Positions 23,590 through 33,832 of a stretch of DNA of 64,000 nucleotides are shown here, piece by piece (the stretch's first letter is position 1; every line of letters starts with the position of its first letter). A model generated the notes under the pieces. It ran no database searches. It worked only from the letters and a program-made list of their open reading frames with translations, and was not told the origin of the DNA. Origin of the DNA: Rhexocercosporidium sp. MPI-PUGE-AT-0058. Its lineage: Eukaryota; Ascomycota; Leotiomycetes; Helotiales. The translations under genes were made by a program, and so were the position numbers. The stretch spans positions 496,001 through 560,000 of the forward strand of contig JAGTJL010000017.1 in assembly GCA_020746875.1 (NCBI GenBank), written 5' to 3'.

Positions 23590-25150
23590 CCACGAAAACG
23601 AGGAGAAGCACCCAGAAAAGCCTGTCTCTGGCCAGGCAAACGAGAGGCTCTCTGCTCTACCTCATGCACTTAGCGTGGGCCAATTTATATCTGAAGTTCG
23701 CACTCATCCAGAACTTGGCCGCATAGCAGCAGAAGCTGAAACAAGGTTGAAAATATTTGGTCCGAATGAAATTGAACAGGGAGAAGGGGTATCGGTTGCG
23801 AAAACTTTGGTTCGACAGAATGCGAATGCTATGATTCTAGTTATGCTTGTCACTTCCCCTTTCGAGACTCACCGCAGTTCTGATTGGGTGCTTACAGGTC
23901 CTAAACATAGCCATGGTGGTTAGCCTTTCAATCAAATCTTGGATTTCAGGCGGAGTCATCTCAGCTGTAATTACACTCATATCGTCGTTGGTTTCTTCCA
24001 AGAGTACAGTGCAGAGAAAACCATGGCTTCTTTGAGAAGCTTGAGCTCGCCAACTGTGGCCGCCATCCGCGACGGAAGCACCTCAGTGCTTCCCACAGCG
24101 CGTCTCGTGTACGGCGATTTGGTCGAGGTGAAATTGGGGGACACCGTTCCCGCTGACATTCGGTTTGACTATACATTTAATTTACTGTCTCAGGCTGACA
24201 ATTTTGCAGACTAATCGAGGCCATGAACCTCGAAGCAGATGAAGCATTATTGACTGGAGAATCACTCCCCATCGGCAAAGATGCCAACCTCGTTCTCGAT
24301 AATGAAACTGGAGCAGGTGATCGCCTCAATATAATCGTCAGCTCATCCACGGTTACTAAGGGTCGAGGCCGAGGCATAGTGTTTGCCACTGGTATGAAAA
24401 CTGAAGTTGGCTCTATAGCCGCCGCTCTGAATAAGAGAGGCCAGATAATGAGACCCGTCCGACTTAATGCTGATGGTACGACTTCTGCCAGCCGATATTT
24501 ACAAGCTTGGGCTCTTACATCGAGTGACTTTATCGGCCATTTTCTCGGGTTAAACGTGGGGACTCCATTCCAAAGGAAGCTCTCGAAACTTGCAATCTTG
24601 CTGTTTGGAATCGCTATAATTTGTGCTTTTATTGTCTTAGGGTCAAATAGTTTTTCGAGCAATCCCGAGGTTATTATATATGCTATTGCAACAGGGCTTT
24701 CAATGATCCCAGCTTCCCTAATTGTTATACTTATTATCACGATAGCAGCTAGTATAAAGAGAATAGTTATACGTAACGTGGTGATTCGAAAACTCAACTC
24801 TCTTAAGTCTTTAGGCGCAGTTATAAGTAAATTATTAGGCCGACTCTCTGATTTAATAACTAATTGTAGTAAATATATGCTCCGATAAAATAAGAATACT
24901 TACTTAAGGCAAGATAGTTGTTAAGAGCACTTAACTCGCGATACCCGACTTAACTTATACTTATCACCTGGTGTTATAGATAATAAGCGCCGCTTTAATT
25001 GCCGAAGATAAAATACTGAATATTTAGAGAATTGCTTTTAAGCTAGCTTATTAATAATATTATTAACCTACGATAATCCGTAAGAAATAAAAAAGAAAAA
25101 GAAATATTAACTAGAAATGAACTTTATATAAGCTTAAAGGAGATTAAGAT
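23590..25150 (+). pseudogene. ENA-type Na+ P-type ATPase (type IID), broken
   Basis: Plus-strand exons read the start of a fungal ENA ATPase: LSVGQFISEV and LKIFGPNEIEQGEGVS in the N-terminal cytosolic domain, an intron at about 23850-23898, then VVGFFQEYSAEKTMASLRSL, LGDTVPADIR, a second intron (about 24163-24210), EADEALLTGESLPIGKD (actuator TGES loop), and the membrane part GTPFQRKLSKLA...ATGLSMIPASL. A one-base frameshift lies near 23980. After a probable third intron (about 24810-24852) the phosphorylation motif DKTGTLT reads DKIRILT followed by a stop, changes that RIP transitions explain. The nucleotide-binding domain and last helices are lost. The family pumps Na+ or K+ out of the cell, mainly at high salt or alkaline pH. 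The true start is unclear. Confidence 0.88.
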
Positions 25151-25627
25151 AATTCTTTAGAAATATATTAATAAAGCAGCTTTAATTTGAGCTTATATAA
25201 AGTAGAAAAGGACTTAAATTACGGAAGTTATATTAAAGTATTTAAAAAGGTGTTTTTATTACGTAACGTAAACTTATCGTACCTGATTATACCGAATCGT
25301 AATTTTAGTAAATAATAAATAACGGTATAAGAGCAAGAATAAGGTTATAAAGTATTATATATAATAATATATAAGTAAGACGATTTATAAAATATAAAAG
25401 TCATTTAATTATTCTTTTATAATAGCTTGAATTGGATCACGCCCTTGATTAATAATATACGGAATATATTACGTATAAATGCTTTTTCAGCTTTTATTTA
25501 AAAAAGACTTAATATTATTAATTATAAATATTTATTAATATTTGCCGTAGCTAAGTATTTATAATAGTATAATTTACGGCTATATACTTTAACTCCTTAA
25601 ATGAGAGTTTATTTTAAATACACTTTA
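25151..25627. other. AT-rich degraded sequence beyond the ENA remnant
   Basis: Nothing recognisable. It probably includes the RIP-destroyed rest of the ATPase gene. The solo LTR sits directly after it. Confidence 0.4.
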
Positions 25628-25939
25628 TGTGAGAAATAGGCGAGCTAATCAGAATGAGAAAGCGCAGTAAGTGAGGACACGTGATTAAAGAGAGAGAATT
25701 GCTTTACTTGCTTACTTGAAGAGCTAGAAGAGCTCTTCGGTAGTTATATATAAAATAATAGCTTCTTTAGAAGCTTCTACGACTACGTAACTAATTACGT
25801 AGCTTCTACGAGCTACGTAATTGAATACGAGTGTAATTTCCCGGAATACGAAAGTAATTTCCGGGCCGCGTAAGCAGTAGAAACTCCTTCGGCTATTCTA
25901 GGGTAGAATCGGCACGAGTTACTGAAGTCAAATCCAACA
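25628..25939 (-). repeat. Solo copia LTR
   Basis: 312 bp, same length as the LTR at 8651-8962 and its reverse complement: it starts TGTGAGAAATAGG and ends CAAATCCAACA on the plus strand. No element interior lies on either side. Flanking pentamers (CTTTA and ATATT) do not form a target duplication, so the site was rearranged or mutated after insertion. Confidence 0.93.
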
Positions 25940-26089
25940 ATATTAATAAGGCTTTTAAATTCTTAATAATCTGGCCTTTTGTTAAGTTTATCCGCCGGGT
26001 TTACGGCACTTTTGCGGTAATAGATTTCAAAATTATAAGTAATAAAATATATTATTTATTATATTTGTCGATTCTCGAGATATTTTATT

Positions 26090-26495
26090 ATTATGAAATA
26101 CTTAAGGTATTGCGCCTTAGCGTAATTTATTAGTTATATATATACTCTCGTAAGTACTTACGTATAAATATATTCGGCTTATAATTTTCTTTTAAAAAAA
26201 TAACGCTTATTTAAATATATTTTTTAAACTTTTATTTTTTATATTAATTATAAATTTTTTAAATTATTAAAAGCTTACTGTACTTTTATTTAATAATTAA
26301 AAGTTATGTTTATTTTTATAAGCTACTTTTAATATATATAAATTTCGAATTTTAATTAAGTTTACTTAATTTTAATTTTATAAAAAAAAAATTTCTTTAT
26401 ATTTCAATCTTAATATTTTTCTTAACGCGATTACCGAGATACTATTATATAATAATCTTAGCAGTTTTAACGTAAATATCGTATTACTTAAATAA
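26090..26495 (+). repeat. Dispersed repeat, copy 2 (first copy at 14148-14580)
   Basis: Colinear with 14148-14580, same orientation, diverged by many transitions. Shared blocks include TATATACTCTCGTAAGTAC and AACGCGATTACCGAGAT against AGCGCGATCATCGAGAT. Confidence 0.7.
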
Positions 26496-26512
26496 ATATT
26501 CTATTTATAGAA

Positions 26513-26660
26513 AGTCACGTTTATATTAAGTGACGTATTAATTAATTAATAATCAATTAATCATGATTTGATTTGATTTGATTTAATTAATAATTAAAAT
26601 TTGATGATTTGATTTGATTAATAGCCTCAAATTAAATCAAATCAAATCATTAGTCACGCT
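26513..26660. repeat. AT-rich palindromic stretch with GATTT/AAATC arms
   Basis: AGTCACGTTTATATTAAGTGAC at 26513 is a short inverted repeat. It is followed by ATGATTTGATTTGATTTG-type repeats and, further on, the complementary AAATCAAATCAAATC, ending in ATTAGTCACGCT. The whole can fold into a hairpin. It marks the edge of the degraded block; unique DNA starts right after. It may be the end of a MITE or other small inverted-repeat element. Confidence 0.6.
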
Positions 26661-27506
26661 GGATTCAAAGGGCGCGCTATAACCTTATCGTGATCATACT
26701 GACATTTATACTTTCTTCCTTACGGCGGTCTCGATGACTTACTCTGATGATACGGATAGATGGAAGAGGAAGAGGAAGAGGAAGGAGATTGAGGAATGAG
26801 AAGAGTTCTGAAGGGGGAGAGAGGCTGCTTGGAAGTTCCTGGGCAATATTCTACTGATTCGGGCAGCGGCGGGATGAGGAAAGGGACGAAGATGAAGTGT
26901 GTTTATTTCTGGCGTGAGAAGAGGCAGAAGAGTAGCATGGAGTTGATTTGCTTGACACGAGAGGAGGAGAAGGAAGACCATGTGATCCTAGACAAGACAT
27001 GGAAGTGTTCGTTCTTCGAATTTCCATAAACTATCCGCACCTTTGAATCTACTGCCCCTCATCATATAGCAAAAATCTGAACCCAGGAGAGCACCCTCAT
27101 TTCTCAATTTCTCTATCTGTAGTCTCATCCCCTGTCCGGTAAACCTCTCCACAAACGTTCACTCGAACAAAGACCCCCCTCGGATATTCATACAAGGCCA
27201 GCCACCCAAACCCGCAAGCGAGCACATCAACAAAGAGCACAAAGAAGCCCCTCCCCAACCATACTCAAGTCCGAACTCAGAATCCAACACCAAGTCCCGA
27301 ATCGCAAGTACTTACCCTTTCCCCCTTTTCTTTTCTTGTCTTTGACTACTCTGGGTACTTGAATTGGTACCGTAGTAAACTTCGACTTCGACTTCCACTT
27401 CCAATCATCATCATCATCATCATTGTCATCATCATCTTCTTCTTCTTTCAACAAAACAACGAGGACAGATACAAACACAGACACAAACACCGACGCAGCC
27501 TCCAAA
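26661..27506. other. Intergenic/5' region of the small membrane protein gene
   Basis: Normal composition from here on. The segment 27390-27450 is a CAT/TTC-rich microsatellite-like leader. No gene recognised. Confidence 0.5.
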
Positions 27507-28145
27507 ATGAACAACAGATACCCCAACCAACCCACTCTCACTCCTCGCTCCAGAGCAACACCCACCCAAAATCAAAACCGAGAACGACAAAGAGAGTGCG
27601 GAAGAGAGACGGAGCACAGCCGCCTGAGAGAAACAGACATCTACGCCCACCCCCGCCGCTACAGTCTCGGACCCAACACGCCCATCTCGCCACCCTTCCT
27701 GCACGCCCCACCTCCCACGCCCTACAACCACCCCGACCCCCCTTCGCCACCCTCAGCACCGTGCTCAACGTCCACCACCTGGTCATGTAGAACGCTCCTC
27801 CTCATCGTCTTCCTCGCCATCCTCGGCGTCGTCTGGTTGGGCGCTACAGAGGATGATGTGAGTACGGGTCGGACTTCCGGTGATGGGTCTGGCTCTGCAT
27901 GGGGGAGTGTGGCGGGTATGGTTGGGTGGATGGTGGGTTTAGCGTTGGTGGGTGCGGTTGGGTGGATGGTTTTCTGGGTGGGGATGGAGGTAGTGGGGGA
28001 GAGGGAGGGGGAGGGATGGGGAGAGAGGTATAATTCTGGGTATGGGTATGAGCGGGAGCGCGAGGAGGAGATGGAGGAGGTTAGGAGAAGTTCTGTAAGT
28101 GGAAGGGATGGGAGAGGAGATAGGAGGGGTACTGGAGCAAGTTAG
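27507..28145 (+). CDS. Hypothetical small membrane protein
   Basis: A 212-codon frame from the ATG at 27507 (context CAAAATGA) to TAG at 28145. The frame stays open further upstream but has no ATG there. Residues 1-90 are Pro/Arg/Thr-rich and probably disordered. Then come a hydrophobic helix (TLLLIVFLAILGVVWLGA), a Gly/Ser loop, a second hydrophobic stretch (VGWMVGLALVGAVGWMVFWV) and a charged Glu/Arg/Gly-rich tail. Two membrane helices with both ends on the same side is the simplest reading. I do not recognise a family. Codon use is consistent with coding, but low complexity weakens the call. Confidence 0.55.
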   Translation: MNNRYPNQPTLTPRSRATPTQNQNRERQRECGRETEHSRLRETDIYAHPRRYSLGPNTPISPPFLHAPPPTPYNHPDPPSPPSAPCSTSTTWSCRTLLLIVFLAILGVVWLGATEDDVSTGRTSGDGSGSAWGSVAGMVGWMVGLALVGAVGWMVFWVGMEVVGEREGEGWGERYNSGYGYEREREEEMEEVRRSSVSGRDGRGDRRGTGAS

Positions 28146-28882
28146 TGAGTGAAGTGAGTGAGTTACTCTGTATATGTACTCAACATCCTGGAAGAGTGGG
28201 TCAAGACAGAAGGAAGCGAGGACAGAGAGGTAGTACTTTTATTGCAGTAGGCAATCACTTCCAGGAAACCAATTCAGACAACATGATAAAATTTCCCGCC
28301 ACTAGTCGACGTGTCAAATACCACCCTGCCCATCAGGTATCGCTCATAAGTGAAGAAGAAGAAGGCTTCTGATTCATCGAAACACAAAACATACAACAAG
28401 TAGCAACCAGCAAAGGCAGCGAAGAGCTACGAGGACAATCTCGAAGGAAAAAGGTATTTGCATGATCCATCTCTGCGAGATCAATATTTCCTCCCCCAAT
28501 AGTTTTGGTTTCTCATGAGTCCATATTTTTCCCTTGCCTCTATACGAAAGTTTCAGAGACGTGCCTTTTCAGAATAGTCGGGGACAAAGTGAAGCGCACA
28601 GCGCAATAGAATCGAAATTCAAAACGCTATCTGCACAAACGCTATCGCACATCCGAATTATAGAAGTTCTCTCTCTCGTGGAGTAGTTTGACCCCTGTCG
28701 TCCATAGGCATCGAAAATGGTACAAAGCATGCATGCGTGGCGAACGAAGTAAGGGGTATGCAATCGATCAACAAAAGGAAAATGAATATCACAACCGAAA
28801 TTAATCGCCATGTCTCCGGTATCATGGGTAGGCCGTTCCAAAAACAAGCCTCTAGCTTGTAAGACATGCTCAGTAGGACAGA
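28146..28882. other. Convergent intergenic region
   Basis: Lies between the 3' ends of the small membrane protein gene and the septin gene. Presumably both 3' untranslated regions. No further gene seen. Confidence 0.5.
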
Positions 28883-30586
28883 TCATCGTCTGACTTCGCG
28901 GTGCTTGAGTCTGCTCGTCCTCCATCCTTCATACCAAAGCTCCCGACTTGCTTCTCTCAACTCTCCTCGCCACTCGCTGAATACAGCTTCCTTCAATCTG
29001 ACGAAATCGCAATGCTCGACATCCAATGGATCTGCAAATCCCCAAGGGAACTTTCTTCCAATCACACCTGGCTCATAGATATCCGGACTGATGATTGAGA
29101 GAGGAAGATATGGTGTCTCTGGTGACTCGGCCTCATCACGCTTCTGGCTATGACGGCGGACCGAACCTGTCGAGAGTCTATTGGATTTTGGAGATGCGGT
29201 GATTCCTTGGACTGGAAGGTCATCGCCGGAATTCTTGTCGGAATCCTCATCCTCGTCTCCCTCGTCGATGCGGTTCGCATCTCTAGTTGGGCTATCAGGG
29301 TCGAAGTCATCGAGTCCAAGAGCCTCGAGTGGGTCAAGGTTGGCCTTTCGCAAGCTGTCCCAGACGGTCTTCTTGAGATGGCTCATGTGGGCTGTGGTGA
29401 TGGTATCTGCCTTGGAAATGACGGGTACAACAGTCGTCTTGCCTTGCAGCGAGCGCAAAACTTGCAGATCAAGATCCTCATCGAGGCCGCCAACCACTCG
29501 AGAAGAGTTATACGTCCCCTTGGTAGCATGTCCGTTGCCATTCATCGAAGCAGTCTTGGATGTCGCAATATTTCTGTCCAGACGAAGTGGGTCGAGCAAG
29601 AGGAAAGCGCAGTGGATATGGGTATCTTGAACGCCGGGTGCTCGGACGACCTTCATCTCCTCCGTGAAGGTCTCTTCGAATTTGCTCTCCAAGAAAGAAG
29701 ACATCTCCCGAAGTTGCAGGTCGACAACATTCTTCTCCAATCCTTCCGAATCCCACAACGTAAGACCAATGCGCTCGCCGTCGATTTCCGTCTCCAGATA
29801 ATGGGATTCGAAATTACCAGTCTTTGTGTTCTGTGGAGCGAATATGTCCTCTGCAAGTTCCGTTGGACGATTGGATCTCTTCTTTGCTGGGAGAGCTAGA
29901 GAGGTCTTGAGAAATTCGAGGAACGAGGTCTTTCCTGATGAACGTGCGCCAATGATCAAGATGCTAATGCAAAGTCAATTTCCATCCCGCACAGAACAGT
30001 GCCAAACTTACTTGAATGGCGTGGGGTCCTTCCGTCTTCTAACTCTGCGAGGACTGTTGATTGTGCTAACGGCGCTACTTGCGTAGCTGTATCTTCCGCG
30101 ATGGGTCATGCTCTCCGTACGAGCGTAAGGGTCCACCCAATCGCCATTTCGACTCCCGTTCGATGGGATGGGAGGAATTGGGACGCTGCCAACGGTCATC
30201 GAAGTGCGTGGGGGATCCATCGATACGCGACCGTTCTGATAGTTACCGGATCTGTTGGAGATGATCGCAACGGAGTCGGGACGGTCCTCGCCGCCGAATG
30301 GAAGGTTTGCTGGCTTCTGGCCGTTGTAGAGGTCTGGGAGACGAGGGGGTGATTTCGGGATCGCGGCAGCCTCGCGTCGCTGCCTCTCGAGTTCTTGTTC
30401 GCGTGCGTAGGCTTGCTGCTTCTTGCTTGGTTTGAGTTCGCCGGACTTGGATCTGCGCAACAGGAGACCGAGGGAGGAGCGACGGGGAGGATGTGTTTTC
30501 GAGGATTCTGGGATTGCCGCCAACTTGTCGGCGGAAGGTGGAGACTGGCTCGCACTTGGTGTTCGTGGTCTGGATGAAGAGACCAT
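28883..30586 (-). CDS. Septin, AspE-like (class 5) GTP-binding protein
   Basis: Exons 30012-30586 and 28883-29963 (minus) with a 48-bp intron (GTAAGT...TTAG) give about 551 residues. A long Ser/Pro/Arg-rich N-terminus precedes the GTPase domain. G1 is GARSSGKTS (Walker A), G3 lies in LWDSEGLE and G4 in ISKADTIT. A septin-unique-element-like part, FPWGFADPLDVEHCDFVRLK, is near the C-terminus. An acidic insert (DEGDEDEDSDKN) separates G4 from it. No C-terminal coiled coil, as in AspE-type septins. Septins polymerise at septa, hyphal tips and branch sites. The start is uncertain: I chose the first in-frame ATG (30586), but the frame is open to about 30780 and an upstream exon is possible. Confidence 0.8.
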
Positions 30587-32608
30587 GCTGACTGGATACG
30601 GACGAGTCTCGAAAGCGGCAGGGATGGATGGGTGTCGTGACTTTCGCCTGTCACCCTTTACTGGCAATCGAATCGAATCTGCGGTTTGGGGTTTTCTGTC
30701 GGAGGGGGGTGGGAGGGTGTGGTATTTCGAGTCTGCCTGCGACAATGGAGGGCGAGCTGGAGATGGGCAAATGTGAATGTCTCAAAACTTTCCCGTTCGG
30801 TCTGCGAGGGTGCTAGGGCGACAAGGAGGATGTTTCGGAAGGTGAAGCTAGAGCAAGCAGGAGCTCGAGGCGCGAGGTACCAATCAAGCAATCGGATCGA
30901 GGATCAGCGTAACTATTGAAGTGTATCGTAGATGTCGATGTCGATGTCGATGTCAAAGATCGAGGAGGGAGGCCGAGGCAACGGACAGAGTCGAGATAAT
31001 CGATAGTCGTAGGGCTTGATGTTGCGAACAGACAAGAGCCGTTTGTGGTGTAGGTTAGGTTGGCTGGAAAGGAGGAGGTAGCTAGCTAGCTTTGCAGTAG
31101 TCGAAGGCGGAAAGGAGGGAGGGGACCAGCCGGCGGTGGAGGGAATTGCTGTGGCTGAACAAAGCAGACGACCAGACAGATTGGATTGAAGAAAAGGAAG
31201 GGAAGGGAAGGGTAGCAAGATGTCAATCTGCGAAAGAATTGAGGAAGAGAGGAAGGGAGGGAGGGAGGGAGGGAGGGAGAGGTCAAGGTTGGTTGGTGAA
31301 GGAGGTGAAAAGCTAGAGACAAGTATGTAAAGGTATGTAAAGGTGAAGGTGTACTTAGTAGATTCTTCCTCCCCCAGCCCAGCCCAGCCCAGTCCCATCC
31401 CGTCCAGTCCATCCAGGTCCGGAGTCCAGTCGGCTTCCTTCCCAACCAGCCAACCAGCCAGCCAACCCAGGTAAAGTTCTCAGTCCCAGTTCCAGTTCAA
31501 TTCCCTTCCCTTCACTTCCCTTCCCTTGACTTCCTTTCCCTTCACGTCCAGGACTCGGGACTTTCACGCGCTCATAATGCAAGACTAAGGGGGCTGCATG
31601 AAACCCCTGTCTGCGCGGCCATAATAGATTTCAACATTGCCTATCAGTCCTCTACGCGATCTCACATTGACTCCAGACAGACTTCACTAGGCCCGGCACA
31701 TCGCAGCAGCTGCAGCTGCAGCATCATCGTGGAAGCTTTTGTTTTGCTGAGGCTGAATCAGTCAGGAGATGGATGGGTTGTTTAACTTATCTGGGGACGG
31801 TATGTACGGTACAGGACGGTACTGTACTCCGTAGCTGCACGGATATGCAGGGCAATATAGATGTAGTGCAGTCCAGTCAGTGCAGAGAGATTATTGAGTG
31901 ACCCGACCCACCGTACCCCTACCTACTTCCACTGACTCCACTGGCTCCAGTCGGGGCTCGTGGAGTATTTTTCTGGACCTGACTCGATCGAGCTTAGCCA
32001 GGTCCTGTCACTTGAAAGGCAATTAATTCAGTTCAGTTCAATTCAGGGGTTGCTTGAATCCACTCTCTTCCATGCTTGCTTGCTAGGCCAGTCTCTCCTA
32101 GCCTGTTTGCTGTCCTCTCCTCTTCGTCACGGGCAAACATCTAGCAAACCTTCATTCATGATTGATGGTAGACTTGAAACCCATCGTAGGGCAAATCGAG
32201 ATTACAGATATTCTCACCCATGAATTACTGTACTGTACCGAGTACTGTACGGGGTGAACCTGCATGCACTGATCAGCAATGAGCCAGCCTTGCTAGTGGA
32301 TCCATGCCATTTTCCCACCAACTCTACCTGACACATGCCACGTGACTCGACGCACTGTTTTAAGTCTCGAGCCTCGCAATGCGAAAATTGCTTCTCGAAC
32401 TTCCATCATGCTCAATCCCAGAGCCGAATCGAACTTAACTGGGGGTGTTTGATGACGATACCAGCCGGAGTACTGTAAGGTTTTTTTTCGTGGTGGGTGG
32501 CACTGCTGCAGGGAAGAAGTCTATCGTAGCCCTCGGTTCAAACCCCAAGCATGAAATAAATACCCATACTCGGAAGAGAGGAATGAACATCCAAAAGTCA
32601 ATAATATC
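30587..32608. other. Long intergenic region with purine-rich tracts
   Basis: Promoter and leader of the septin gene plus about 1 kb without recognisable coding. It contains GATGTC repeats near 30930-30955, a (GGGA)n tract at 31254-31280, and CCCAG/CCTTCC pyrimidine tracts at 31370-31550. Long low-complexity frames here (Ser/Pro/Leu-rich) are not credible genes. Confidence 0.5.
31254..31280 (+). repeat. (GGGA)n tract, potential G-quadruplex
   Basis: At least six GGG runs separated by single A. It lies about 670 bp upstream of the chosen septin start, on the strand opposite to the gene. Confidence 0.8.
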
Positions 32609-33402
32609 ATGATGAGAAGGTCCGAGTTATCTTTTCAGCCGAGTGCGAGTTGTTGTTCGTCTGTTTCCTTTTCCGTCTCAATTTTCAGCTCCTGTTCCAT
32701 ACGCAGCTCTTTCCCCTCTCTCTTATTCGTCAGAATGCCTCGCTCAGGGGAATTAGCGAGTCAGGTTGTTTCCATGAACTGCGGTCTCTTCCAATCATTC
32801 TATGGATTATCCAGTTCATCACAACATCCGTTTACATCTACGCTATGACCTTTCTCTTCACTTCTGTGGCTGTACAGGGGGACTTGGGTGTCTTGGAACC
32901 GTACGTGCTCTGATATTTGTTTTTGCTCACGATCACGATATTGACAACATCAGATCCTACCTCACAATTCTGATCTTCTTCTTGCTCATATTCGTCCTCC
33001 TGGGCAACGAAGCCGTCTTCATCAGACGCCAAAACCCTCACTCCGGATCTCTACCTGAATTCTCAAGTTGTCAAGATCGCCAGTTTCATCATGACGCTTC
33101 TCTCGATCGAGGTGTTTGGATTGGCTTGGAGGAAGCGAGATATCAATCATAGCAAATGCTATGCTCACTAGAACTATTGGCTTCACGTTAGTCGCAAGGT
33201 ACGTTCATGCCAGATCAGATCTAGCTCGATACTGACTGGCGCAGTATCCCATTCACTCTCGGTCTGGCCCTTGCTTGGATCCTTCAAAGGAGTCATAGGT
33301 GCGGGATATCAATTATGGTTACTGCCGTTGATGAAGAGGTTGAGGAGAAGAGACCTTTGCTAGGTGATCCAGCCTACACTGCTCGAAAGGCCTTGTTTTG
33401 AA
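32609..33402 (+). pseudogene. Membrane protein gene read in three frames, broken or mis-modelled
   Basis: Successive hydrophobic segments look like one protein but change frame. They are SLPIILWIIQFITTSVYIYA (about 32785-32845); after a possible GTACGT...CATCAG intron, YLTILIFFLLIFVLLGNE (about 32953-33010); then QVVKIASFIMTLLSIEVFGL in another frame (about 33065-33125); then ANAMLTRTIGFTLVA. The last is joined by a clean GTACGT...GCAG intron (33199-33244) to IPFTLGLALAWILQ and a hydrophilic tail, EEVEEKRPLLGDPAYTARKA, ending at a stop near 33402. At least four membrane helices. No family recognised. Either small introns I cannot place or frameshifts explain the layout. Confidence 0.4.
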
Positions 33403-33832
33403 AGAAGCTGGAAGATTCTACTTCACAAAGCAGATTGGGCACATGAAGTTGGAATAAGCGAGAATGAACGTTGCGCCTTCCAGATCTGAAATGCCGGCAA
33501 ACATTCTGAGGAAGTCGCCCAAACCGCTCCTTCCGAATTGGAAGTACGAGGCAGACACCTACCGGCAGGTAGGTCAGTCTTCCATAAACTCGCTTCTCCA
33601 TTCTACATCCATCCATACAACTCACCACATCGTCGTATCGAATCACCATTCACTACATCCAACATCATTGGCATCATTATCACTCGGAGTTGCTCTCTAG
33701 ATTCAAGCGCGTCTTCTAATCCCAGACTTACTTCTATTGTCTCTCGGTCTTTCCACTCCATCCAGTCTTCTCAGGGTGAGTATTGCAGCCCGTACAACTT
33801 GAAATATTTGCAGACCAACCTTTTCAGTTTCC

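Noticed and set aside
23315..23923. Long plus-strand frame including a Leu-Phe repeat, 202 codons
   Set aside because: Its N-terminal half is only translation of the TTTCTC microsatellite; the real ENA coding signal starts after it at about 23590.
24177..24797. 206-codon minus-strand frame
   Set aside because: Antisense shadow of the ENA actuator and membrane region.
27423..27506. Upstream extension of the small membrane protein (Ser/Thr/Asp-rich leader)
   Set aside because: The frame begins at TTG; the first ATG is at 27507.
29150..29899. 249-codon plus-strand frame
   Set aside because: Lies antisense to the septin exon, whose G1, G3 and G4 motifs are clear; no domain in the antisense product.
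30913..31445. Minus-strand Ser/Pro/Leu-rich frames of 119-161 codons
   Set aside because: Low-complexity translation of pyrimidine tracts in the septin 5' region.
32534..32550. GGTTCAAACCCC resembling a tRNA B-box
   Set aside because: No A-box or cloverleaf could be placed at the right distance; no tRNA gene was found anywhere in the window.
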